Assembly: GCA_023265785.1 (NCBI GenBank)
Contig: JAHFSL010000179.1
Span: 1 to 5,894 of the forward strand
Length of the DNA: 5,894 nucleotides
Origin: Candidatus Coatesiibacteriota bacterium
GTDB lineage: Bacteria > Oederibacteriota > CAKKQC01
Reading direction: 5' to 3'
Shown piece by piece: positions 1 to 5,587 of the stretch. The position numbers and the translations under genes were made by a program. The notes below the pieces were generated by a model. That model saw only the letters and a program-made list of their open reading frames with translations. It ran no database searches and was not told the DNA's origin. How positions within the stretch are numbered: position 1 is the stretch's first letter; every line of letters starts with the position of its first letter.

Positions 1-933
1 GAGGAGGTAGAACTCCCGGCCGGTGATCTCCAGGCTGGCCGCCAGGCCCAGGCCGGTCGCCAGGGTAAGCCACGGCAGGCCGCCCAGGCCCGGGGGCGCC
101 CCCCGGGCCAGCAGGACCAGGCCGACCACGCCCGTGGCCAGTCCCGCCCAGCCGGTTTCGTGCCCGAGCCGCGCGACGACATCCCGCCAGCGCGTGGCCG
201 CACCCGGCCCGCGCACGCGCGCCCCATAGGTCCGGGCCGTGAGGTACGCCAGGGCCCGGACCGGCGTGACGGGATCCGCCAATTGAAGGACCGGTCGCTG
301 GGCCGCCCGGATCGGCGGATAGACCAGCTTGGGACTGACACCGATCAGCGCCAGCACGGCCGCACACAGGGCGGTTCTCACTCGCGGAATATTTATTCCC
401 CGCCGCCAGCCCAGCCAGGCCAGGGCCGGCACCAGGTACAGGGTTTGAAGGTGGTGGGCGAACGCCAGGCCCGTCAGGAACGCAAGGGCGGGCGCCCGCC
501 CACCGCGCCACGCCGCGAGGACCACCACGGAAAACAGCGCGAGATGGACGGCATACTTGTCGGAAATGGCCGCCTGCCCCCGGAGCGCCGGGGCCATCCC
601 GATGACCAGGGCGGCCACGAGTCCCGCGCAAACAGCCACACCCGGCCGGTGCCGGAACCGCCGGAGCGCCTCCCCGTGCACACACGCGAAGGCGATGGTG
701 CACGCCAGCGCGGCGCACCCCGCCGACATGAGGTTCAGCCGGAACGCCGGGTTGCCCACCGGCAGGACGCATATCAGCCGGCCGACAAGCGCGTACAACG
801 GGTACCCCGGGGCGTGCGAGATCCCCAGAGTGACCGCCGCCGTCGCGAACTCGCCGCTGTCCTCGCCCCCCAGCGACGGCGCCGCAGCGGCCAGGAACCA
901 GGCGAACCAGCCGAACCAGACGGCGGCGGTCAT
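1..933 (-). CDS. DUF2723 family multi-pass membrane protein (GT-C glycosyltransferase-like), C-terminus cut off by window edge
   Basis: Translating the minus strand from ATG at 933 gives 311 residues, still open at the left edge. The N-terminus holds a hydrophobic stretch (5-19), then EDSGEF (24-29), LGISHAPGYPLY (36-47) and GNPAFRLNLMSAG (60-72). These match the DUF2723 hallmark: an acidic pair in the first external loop, LGIxHPPGYPLY, and an RxN motif. Further family features follow: AHHLQTLY (159-166), YPPIRA (205-210) and ADPVTP (219-224). Several hydrophobic helices lie between about 98 and 200 and between 261 and 300. The family resembles protein O-mannosyltransferase-type GT-C enzymes that use polyprenyl-phosphate sugars at the membrane; function here is inferred and the substrate is unknown. 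The usual proline in HPPGYP is alanine here. The gene is divergent from the MFS gene with a 28-bp gap, and no Shine-Dalgarno sequence is visible. Family assignment is confident; enzymatic activity is not shown. Confidence 0.88.
   Translation of the reverse strand, partial: MTAAVWFGWFAWFLAAAAPSLGGEDSGEFATAAVTLGISHAPGYPLYALVGRLICVLPVGNPAFRLNLMSAGCAALACTIAFACVHGEALRRFRHRPGVAVCAGLVAALVIGMAPALRGQAAISDKYAVHLALFSVVVLAAWRGGRAPALAFLTGLAFAHHLQTLYLVPALAWLGWRRGINIPRVRTALCAAVLALIGVSPKLVYPPIRAAQRPVLQLADPVTPVRALAYLTARTYGARVRGPGAATRWRDVVARLGHETGWAGLATGVVGLVLLARGAPPGLGGLPWLTLATGLGLAASLEITGREFYLL
386..399. repeat. 14-bp AT-rich palindrome inside the DUF2723 gene
   Basis: GGAATA-TT-TATTCC is a perfect 6-bp inverted repeat with a 2-bp centre. 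On the coding (minus) strand it reads as Gly-Ile-Asn-Ile-Pro using ATA, AAT and ATT, codons that break the local G/C third-position habit. It may be chance or a protein-binding site; no function can be assigned. Confidence 0.5.
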
Positions 934-943
934 GTGCGGGTGG

Positions 944-952
944 TGCTAGGAT
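944..952 (+). promoter_or_regulatory. Extended -10 promoter (TGCTAGGAT) for the MFS gene
   Basis: TGC followed by TAGGAT (947-952) fits the extended -10 form TGnTANNNT. The final T is 10 bases before the GTG at 962, so transcription would start near 959 and leave about 3 nt ahead of the start codon. No TTGACA-like hexamer is seen at the proper distance. The AGGA inside the box could instead act as a distant Shine-Dalgarno sequence (10-nt spacing), but the same geometry at other genes favours a promoter. Confidence 0.55.
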
Positions 953-953
953 A
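948..953 (-). promoter_or_regulatory. Candidate -10 box (TATCCT) for the DUF2723 gene
   Basis: The minus strand reads TATCCT from 953 to 948, with its last T 15 bases from the ATG at 933. The predicted start is near 941, giving a leader of about 8 nt. It shares five base pairs with the opposite-strand TAGGAT box of the MFS gene. No -35 element was recognised. The spacing is longer than at the other genes here, so this is weaker than its partner. Confidence 0.4.
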
Positions 954-961
954 CCCGAACC

Positions 962-2248
962 GTGGGCGGCTCAATTCCCTGGCGCCGCAATTTCGCGCTC
1001 ATCCTGGCGCTCGAGTCCCTGTGGGCGTTCGGCACCTGGCTGGCCCACCCCATGACGGTGATGCCCAACTTCCTCCTTCGGCTTGGCGCCACCCCCGTCA
1101 CGATCGGGCTCCTCCCCGGCCTGTGGGCCATCGGGACCGGCTGCGGGGCGCTGGCCGCCGGCGCCGCGGCCGGCCACCGCCGCCGGCTGGCGTCCTGGAC
1201 CGGGTGGCTTCACCTCGCGGCCACCCTGCCATGGCTCGGCCTGGCCGCGATCGCAGCGTCCGCGGGGGCGGGGCGGCTCCCCCCCCGCGCCGCGCTCCCG
1301 CTCGCGCTGGCCTGCCTGCTGGCCTTCGACCTCATGATGGGGATTGGGCTCCAGTTGTATTTCGTCCTGCTGGCGCGGGTCTTTCCCGAGCGGGGCCGCG
1401 GCCGCTGGTTCGGGGCCCTGTTCTCGGTTTCGAGCCTGGTCGGCCTGGCGGGGCCGCTGGTCGCCGCGGAGCGGTTCATCCCGGAACATGCCGAGCTTTC
1501 GGGTTACGCGGGCATCTTCCTGGTCGCCTGGGGGTGCTTCGTGGCCGGGACGCTGGCCTTTTTCCTCGTGCGCGAACGGGCGGTCCCGGCGGTGGCCCGC
1601 CGCACCGTGCGCGCGAATCTCGGCCACCTCTGGCGGGTGTTTCGCGCCAACCACCCCCTGCGCCGCTACCTTGGCGCTCGCGCCGCCCTGGAGCTCGGGG
1701 CGCTGTCACTCGCCTTCTATGCCACCTACGCCCGGGCGGAGGCGGGGCTCTCGGAGCATCGGGTGACCCAACTGGGGCTGGTGGTGGTCGCCACGCACGC
1801 GGTCGCGAGCCTGGTGATGGGCTGGCTGACGGGCCGCCTGGAGTGGCGCGGCGCCCCGTCCCCGTGGATCTACCTGCGCGCGCAGGCGGTGGCCCAGGGC
1901 CTCTCCCTGGCCATCCTGCTCTTTGCCGCCCTCGGGCCGGCCGGCGCGGCCGCCTGGTTTTTGGCGGGGGCCTCGGGACTGCGCATCTCGGCAGAATTCG
2001 TCCTCCACCCGAACATCCTGCTGGAAACCGGCGGGCGCCGGGCCCGTCTGGACCACGTGGCGCTGGGCGCCGTCGTCCTGATGCCCGCGACCCTCCTCTT
2101 TCCCCAGGCCGGGGGGTGGGCCATCGAACTGGCCGGCCACCGGCCCGTGTTTGCGGTCGCCTCCCTGGTCGCCCTGCCCGCCCTCCGGTCACTCTGGCGA
2201 CTGGCCCCGCACCGCCGGGGCGGGGGTGCTACACTGGCCCGGTTGTGA
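962..2248 (+). CDS. Major facilitator superfamily transporter, substrate unknown
   Basis: A 428-residue, strongly hydrophobic protein with about 12 predicted membrane helices, the usual MFS length. Helix 1 is around 11-39 and helix 2 around 45-71, followed by a basic loop GHRRR (71-75). Helices 3-6 lie near 79-101, 111-140, 150-169 and 181-203. A large basic cytoplasmic linker (about 204-238) precedes the C-terminal six-helix half. The loop FPERGRGRWFGALFS (141-155) resembles the RGR-type loop of MFS proteins, and GRLEWRG (291-297) may be its C-terminal counterpart. The GTG start is chosen because a TANNNT box sits 10 bases upstream and the conserved-looking N-terminal helix begins right after it; the next in-frame ATG would remove helix 1. 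No signature allows a substrate call, and the neighbours do not define one. The last codons contain the promoter candidate of the next gene, which overlaps by 4 bp. Confidence 0.85.
   Translation: MGGSIPWRRNFALILALESLWAFGTWLAHPMTVMPNFLLRLGATPVTIGLLPGLWAIGTGCGALAAGAAAGHRRRLASWTGWLHLAATLPWLGLAAIAASAGAGRLPPRAALPLALACLLAFDLMMGIGLQLYFVLLARVFPERGRGRWFGALFSVSSLVGLAGPLVAAERFIPEHAELSGYAGIFLVAWGCFVAGTLAFFLVRERAVPAVARRTVRANLGHLWRVFRANHPLRRYLGARAALELGALSLAFYATYARAEAGLSEHRVTQLGLVVVATHAVASLVMGWLTGRLEWRGAPSPWIYLRAQAVAQGLSLAILLFAALGPAGAAAWFLAGASGLRISAEFVLHPNILLETGGRRARLDHVALGAVVLMPATLLFPQAGGWAIELAGHRPVFAVASLVALPALRSLWRLAPHRRGGGATLARL
2227..2235 (+). promoter_or_regulatory. Extended -10 promoter (TGCTACACT) inside the 3' end of the MFS gene
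   Basis: TGC plus TACACT (2230-2235) fits TGnTANNNT. The last T lies exactly 10 bases before the GTG start at 2245, the same geometry as at the MFS gene. The predicted start is near 2242. The site lies within MFS codons, so the lipoprotein gene could have its own leaderless transcript besides read-through. No -35 hexamer or Shine-Dalgarno sequence is visible. Confidence 0.5.
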
Positions 2249-2997
2249 CGACCCGCCGATGCGGATTCCTGCTGGCCGCGGCCCTTCTGGGGATGGGATG
2301 CGCCTCGCCGGCCAAGCCCCCGCTGGTGAACCTGTGGGAACGCCCGCGGGTGGCGCTCCTGCCCGTGGCCGGCGATCCGGCGGATCCCGCGCTCGCCGCG
2401 GACCTGCGCGCGGACCTGGGGGCGGCCCTGCGCGCCCTGGCCGCCACGGAGGTGGTGGATGACGCGCGGACGGCCGCGGTACCCTTCCCCGCGGGCTCCG
2501 CGGCCGCCTCGCCCTGGACGAACGCGGGCTGGCGCACGGCGGCCGCCGCGGCGGCCGGCGGCGGCCTGATTCTCACCGGATCCGTCCGCGAGTTCCGCGA
2601 GTCAGCCCTGCCCGAAAAGCCCCGACGCATCCGGTCACAGGTGGATACCTCCTGGAAGTGGGGCGTCTCCGACACGGCGACGGCGCACTGTGCGGCAACG
2701 CTGGTCCTGGTGGAGGCCGCCACCGGACGCATCGTCTGGACGCGCATCATCCCCGGTGACGGGAAGGATGCGCGCTGGACCGACCTGGCCTGGCCGGGTG
2801 ACAATACGTCGGCTCCGCCGGGCGGGTGGGACGCGCTCCTCCTGCGGGTCCGCCCGCCCCTGCCCGCCGGCGCCCTGCACTACCCGACCGACACCAGCGC
2901 GGCCCGGGCTCGCCGCAACGCCATCGGCGAGATCGTGACCGCGGCCCTGACCGACTTCACCGGACACGACGGCTGGGAGCCCCCGGCAAAAAAATAG
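2245..2997 (+). CDS. Predicted lipoprotein, CsgG/LpoB/GNA1162-like fold suspected
   Basis: A 250-residue protein. The N-terminus has Arg4-Arg5, a hydrophobic core (FLLAAALLGMG, 8-18) and Cys19, which looks like a lipoprotein signal peptide. The lipobox GMGC departs from the LAGC consensus at -3 and -2, so lipidation is likely rather than certain. A strand RPRVALLPV (33-41) is followed by a helix with ADLRADLGAALRALA and then EVVDDA. GGGLILTGSVREF lies near 106-118, and a strand plus turn containing VEAATGRIVWTR follows in the second half. This order (VALLPF-like strand, helix, vvD, aDxxltGsv, ATGRivW) is typical of CsgG/LpoB/GNA1162-type periplasmic lipoproteins; the link is by pattern only. 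A helix resembling the family's closing helix (about 225-240) precedes the C-terminus. The GTG start overlaps the MFS stop as GTGA, so translational coupling is possible. Function is unknown; an envelope-associated role is the most I infer. Confidence 0.75.
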   Translation: MTTRRCGFLLAAALLGMGCASPAKPPLVNLWERPRVALLPVAGDPADPALAADLRADLGAALRALAATEVVDDARTAAVPFPAGSAAASPWTNAGWRTAAAAAAGGGLILTGSVREFRESALPEKPRRIRSQVDTSWKWGVSDTATAHCAATLVLVEAATGRIVWTRIIPGDGKDARWTDLAWPGDNTSAPPGGWDALLLRVRPPLPAGALHYPTDTSAARARRNAIGEIVTAALTDFTGHDGWEPPAKK

Positions 2998-2998
2998 A

Positions 2999-3004
2999 TA
3001 CAAT
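2999..3004 (+). promoter_or_regulatory. -10 box (TACAAT) for rlmN, decides its start
   Basis: TACAAT ends 9 bases before ATG 3013, putting the transcription start near 3011. It follows an A7 run (2988-2994) that also encodes the last two lysines of the preceding gene. The alternative TTG start at 3004 overlaps the box itself and would be outside the transcript, so ATG 3013 is preferred. A GAGGG at 3006-3010 is only 2 nt from the ATG, too close for a normal Shine-Dalgarno sequence. Confidence 0.55.
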
Positions 3005-3012
3005 TGAGGGCG

Positions 3013-4059
3013 ATGGCCGTGTCGCCCGTTGACGCCGCTCCCGCCGCCGCCTCCCTCAAGGGGCTCCTCCCCGCCGAACTGGAGGCCCTGGCGGTCCGGG
3101 AGGGGGCCCGGTCCTTCGCGGGCCGCCAGCTCCTGACCTGGATGTACGGGCGGACCGCCGCCAGCTTTGAGGCCATGACGGACCTGCCCCGGGCGCTCCG
3201 CGTCCGGCTGGCCGCCGGCTACCGGCTGGAGGAGGCCACGGTCGCCGCGGAGCGGCGCGCGGCGGACGGCACGATCAAGCTCCTGGTCGCCCTGCACGAC
3301 GGCGCACGGGTGGAGACGGTCATCATTCCCGAGGACGACCGGGTGACGCTGTGCGTCTCCACCCAGGTCGGGTGCGCGCGCGGCTGCGGGTTCTGCGCCA
3401 CCGCCAGGATGCGGCTCGCGCGAAACCTGGCCGCCGCGGAAATCGTCGAACAGGTCGTGCTGGCCCGCCGGCGTGCGGCCGTCACCAATGTCGTCTTCAT
3501 GGGCATGGGCGAACCGCTGGACAACTACGAGAACGTCCGCCGGGCCGTGCTTCTGCTGACGGCGCCGTCCGGGTTCGGGTTGGGCAGTCGCCATGTCACC
3601 GTGTCCACCGTCGGCATCGTCCCCCGGATCCGCCAGCTCGCGACGGACCGGGTCCCGGCCTGTCTCACCCTGTCGCTCACGGCGCCCGACGATGACCTGC
3701 GCTCCCGCCTCATGCCGGTCAACCGGTCCTGGCCGATCGCCGAGGTCCTGGGGGCCCTCCGGGACTGGGCGGACACGACCCGCCGGACGCCAACGCTGGC
3801 CTATGTACTGCTCAAGGGCGTCAACGACGACCTGGTGCGGGCCGGGCGGCTGGCCGCCCTCGCCCTCAAGGCCCGGGCCAAGGTGAACCTGATCCCCTTC
3901 AACGCCACCCTGGGATTCGAGCGGCCCCCCGAGGAGGTCGTGACCCGGTTCCAGGAGGTCCTGAAGCGCCGGGGCGTCATTGCACTCATCCGCCGCGAGC
4001 GTGGCGGGGAGATCGCCGCCGCCTGCGGCCAGCTGGCCACCGAGGCCGGCCGGGCATGA
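3013..4059 (+). CDS. rlmN: Dual-specificity RNA methyltransferase RlmN (23S rRNA A2503 / tRNA A37 C2-methylation)
   Basis: A 348-residue radical-SAM enzyme of normal family length. In the RlmN mechanism a 5'-deoxyadenosyl radical and a methylated cysteine transfer a methyl group to adenine C2 in 23S rRNA and some tRNAs. The N-terminal RNA-binding region includes FAGRQLLTWMYGR (35-47), matching the family's FRxxQixxWiyxk. CVSTQVGCARGCGFC (114-128) holds the CxxxCxxC cluster cysteines 121, 125 and 128. Cys114 is seven residues before the first of these, as for E. coli C118, and Cys338 in AAACGQL matches the methyl-carrying C355. GMGEPLDNYENV (164-175) is the SAM-binding GEP motif. VLLKGVND (265-272) and LIPFN (293-297) are also conserved. 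All catalytic residues are present. One deviation is SLTAP (221-225), where most family members have SLHAP. The stop codon overlaps the next ATG (ATGA), making a tight two-gene unit with the PASTA gene. Confidence 0.96.
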   Translation: MAVSPVDAAPAAASLKGLLPAELEALAVREGARSFAGRQLLTWMYGRTAASFEAMTDLPRALRVRLAAGYRLEEATVAAERRAADGTIKLLVALHDGARVETVIIPEDDRVTLCVSTQVGCARGCGFCATARMRLARNLAAAEIVEQVVLARRRAAVTNVVFMGMGEPLDNYENVRRAVLLLTAPSGFGLGSRHVTVSTVGIVPRIRQLATDRVPACLTLSLTAPDDDLRSRLMPVNRSWPIAEVLGALRDWADTTRRTPTLAYVLLKGVNDDLVRAGRLAALALKARAKVNLIPFNATLGFERPPEEVVTRFQEVLKRRGVIALIRRERGGEIAAACGQLATEAGRA

Positions 4060-4994
4060 CCGCCCGCCGTGGTGCGGCCGCCCTGCGGCTGGTCGCCTGG
4101 TACCTGCTCACCGCGCTGGCCTGCGCGTTTCTCACGGTGCGCCTCACCGCCCGGGGCTCCTCGGTGTCCGTGCCGCCCCTGGCGGGACTGGACGTCAAGC
4201 AGGTGCGCCATGCGCTGGCCGCCCAGGGCCTGGAACTGGCGATTGCCGGAGAGGAATGGAGCGATGCCGCCCCCGCCGGGTGCGTCCTGGTCCAGTCACC
4301 CCCCGCCGGGGCGCGCGTCAAGAAGGGCCGTCGCGTCAAGCTGACGCTGTCCAAGGGGTCGGAGATCCTGGCCATGCCCCAGCTCAAGGACCTCAAGATG
4401 GAGGACTCGGAATTCCTGCTCCGCCAACTCGGGCTCGAAATCTCCTCGCTGGCCGTCGTGCCCTCCGGTGCGCCCCGCCGCCAGGTCCTCGCCCAGTCTC
4501 CCCTGCCCGCCGCCCGCGTGGCGCGCGGATCGGCCGTCCAACTGCTCCTGAGCGACGGGCCCGCCCCCGCCGCCTTCGCCGTCCCGCGGGTGACCGGCCT
4601 GCCCACCCGGGAGGCCCTCGCCCGCCTGCGCGACGCCGGCCTGCGCATTGCCGAGGTCGCGTACGAAACGGCCACCGCCGCGGTCGATGGCACGGTCCTG
4701 GCCCAGGATCCCCCGGGCGGCTCCAGCGCCATGGCGGGCGAGGAAACGCGCCTGCGCGCGGCGCGAACCGGCGCCTCCGGGGGGCTGGTCCGCTATGCGG
4801 CCTTCACCTTCACCGTGCCCACGGGCCCGGCCCGCCGCGTGCGCACCCTGATCGTGGACGAGGGCGGCAGCCGGGAAATCGGCAATGAGATGGAGGAGGG
4901 CGACAGCGTGCTCCGGTTCGCCACCCAGGTGCAGGGCGAAGCGGTGGTTCAGTTCTTTATCGGGGGAACCCTCGTGGAGGAGCGGCGGCTGTGA
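4056..4994 (+). CDS. Membrane-anchored protein with three PASTA repeats and no kinase domain
   Basis: A 312-residue protein. A basic N-terminus (TARRG) and one hydrophobic helix (about 11-29) anchor it, with the rest predicted outside the cytoplasm. Three PASTA units follow at about 36-101, 103-168 and 173-237. Each has a VPxLxGL-type strand, an alanine/leucine-rich helix ending in GL, a VLxQxPPAG-like turn and a terminal VxLxxSxG-like strand. The turns read VLVQSPPAG, VLAQSPLPA and VLAQDPPGG. A C-terminal beta-rich domain (about 245-312) contains TFTVPTG, VRTLIVDEGG and FFIGGTLVEE. PASTA domains are known to bind peptidoglycan fragments or mediate protein contacts in Ser/Thr kinases and penicillin-binding proteins; here neither partner domain is present. 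The start overlaps the rlmN stop by 4 bp, implying coupled translation and shared transcription from the rlmN promoter. The last 46 bp overlap the convergent cyclo-ligase gene. A role in sensing or scaffolding the cell wall is inferred only. Confidence 0.9.
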   Translation: MTARRGAAALRLVAWYLLTALACAFLTVRLTARGSSVSVPPLAGLDVKQVRHALAAQGLELAIAGEEWSDAAPAGCVLVQSPPAGARVKKGRRVKLTLSKGSEILAMPQLKDLKMEDSEFLLRQLGLEISSLAVVPSGAPRRQVLAQSPLPAARVARGSAVQLLLSDGPAPAAFAVPRVTGLPTREALARLRDAGLRIAEVAYETATAAVDGTVLAQDPPGGSSAMAGEETRLRAARTGASGGLVRYAAFTFTVPTGPARRVRTLIVDEGGSREIGNEMEEGDSVLRFATQVQGEAVVQFFIGGTLVEERRL

Positions 4995-5581
4995 TCCGGA
5001 CCGGCACCCGGCAGGGCCAGGCCGCGCTCGGTTACGAGGGCGTCCACGCGCCGGTCGTGGGCCTCCCGCGGCAGGCCGGACACGATCTGGAATGCATAGG
5101 CCAGCCCGACGGCGATGGCCGCACCGGGGCGCGCCGCGAGCAGGGCGTCATAGTACCCGCCGCCCCAGCCCAGCCGGTCGCCGGACAGCGAAAACGCCAC
5201 GCCGGGAACCAGAATCACGTCGGCCGCCGCGACCGGGATGAGGGTGGCCTCATCGGCGCGCGGCTCGGGGATGCCCATCACCCCGGGCGCGAGGGCCGCG
5301 GGCACGCCCACCCGATGGAACGCGAGCCATCCGGGACCCGCGACCCGGGGGTAGGCGACCGTGAGCCCGCGGGCCCATGCGTCCCGCGCCAACGACGCCG
5401 GATCCACCTCACCGCGGATCGGCGCGTACAGGAAAACGACCCGCGCCGCCCGCCAGGCGGAGAGGTCCCGCACCCGGCGGGCAATGGCGCGGCTGCGCCA
5501 TGCGCGCGCCAGGCGGGACTGCGCCCGGCGCCGGTCGAGCATGACCGCGCGCACCGCCTGTTTCGTCCAGTCCGGCTCCAT
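4949..5581 (-). CDS. 5-formyltetrahydrofolate cyclo-ligase (5,10-methenyl-THF synthetase)
   Basis: A 210-residue cytosolic enzyme that uses ATP to convert 5-formyl-THF into 5,10-methenyl-THF, returning folate to one-carbon metabolism. The N-terminal helix has the KxxxRxxMLxxR-type pattern (KQAVRAVMLDRRR, 7-19). GEVDP (57-61) matches the substrate-contact segment. LVPGVAFSLSGDRLGWGGGYYD (124-145) is the family signature with its ATP/phosphate-binding glycines. GLAYAFQIV (159-167) and HDRRVDALVTERG (175-187) correspond to the conserved GlAyxxQ and D..vD.iiTe blocks. About 20 residues follow the conserved core; their codons overlap the PASTA gene in antisense. I chose ATG 5581 because the candidate -10 TACAAT overlaps the other ATG at 5593. 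The 5593 start, four codons longer, has GAGGA 4 nt upstream and cannot be excluded. Family names used are fau, ygfA and MTHFS. Confidence 0.94.
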   Translation of the reverse strand: MEPDWTKQAVRAVMLDRRRAQSRLARAWRSRAIARRVRDLSAWRAARVVFLYAPIRGEVDPASLARDAWARGLTVAYPRVAGPGWLAFHRVGVPAALAPGVMGIPEPRADEATLIPVAAADVILVPGVAFSLSGDRLGWGGGYYDALLAARPGAAIAVGLAYAFQIVSGLPREAHDRRVDALVTERGLALPGAGPDHSRRSSTRVPPIKN

Positions 5582-5587
5582 CCCGGC

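Noticed and set aside
971..1654. 227-residue minus-strand open frame inside the MFS gene
   Set aside because: Antisense of the MFS coding frame, rich in Gly, Pro, Arg and Gln, with no recognisable domain.
160..2240. Long plus-strand open frame covering the DUF2723 and MFS regions, joined to the lipoprotein frame
   Set aside because: Its composition (Arg, Pro and Gly rich, low complexity) is that of a shadow frame in GC-rich DNA. The true genes in this stretch are on the minus strand (DUF2723) and in another plus frame (MFS). Only the part from 2245 onward is real.
2971..2994. Hairpin GGCT-GGG-AGCC followed by an A7 run, as a terminator after the lipoprotein gene
   Set aside because: A plus-strand intrinsic terminator needs a T run after the hairpin, and here it is an A run. 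On the minus strand the T run comes before the hairpin, so neither direction fits.
3004..3012. TTG at 3004 as the rlmN start
   Set aside because: It overlaps the TACAAT box and adds only three residues. ATG 3013 fits the promoter geometry better.
2635..3594. 319-residue minus-strand open frame across the lipoprotein and rlmN genes
   Set aside because: It is antisense to two clearly real genes, including the conserved rlmN cysteine region, and has shadow-like composition.
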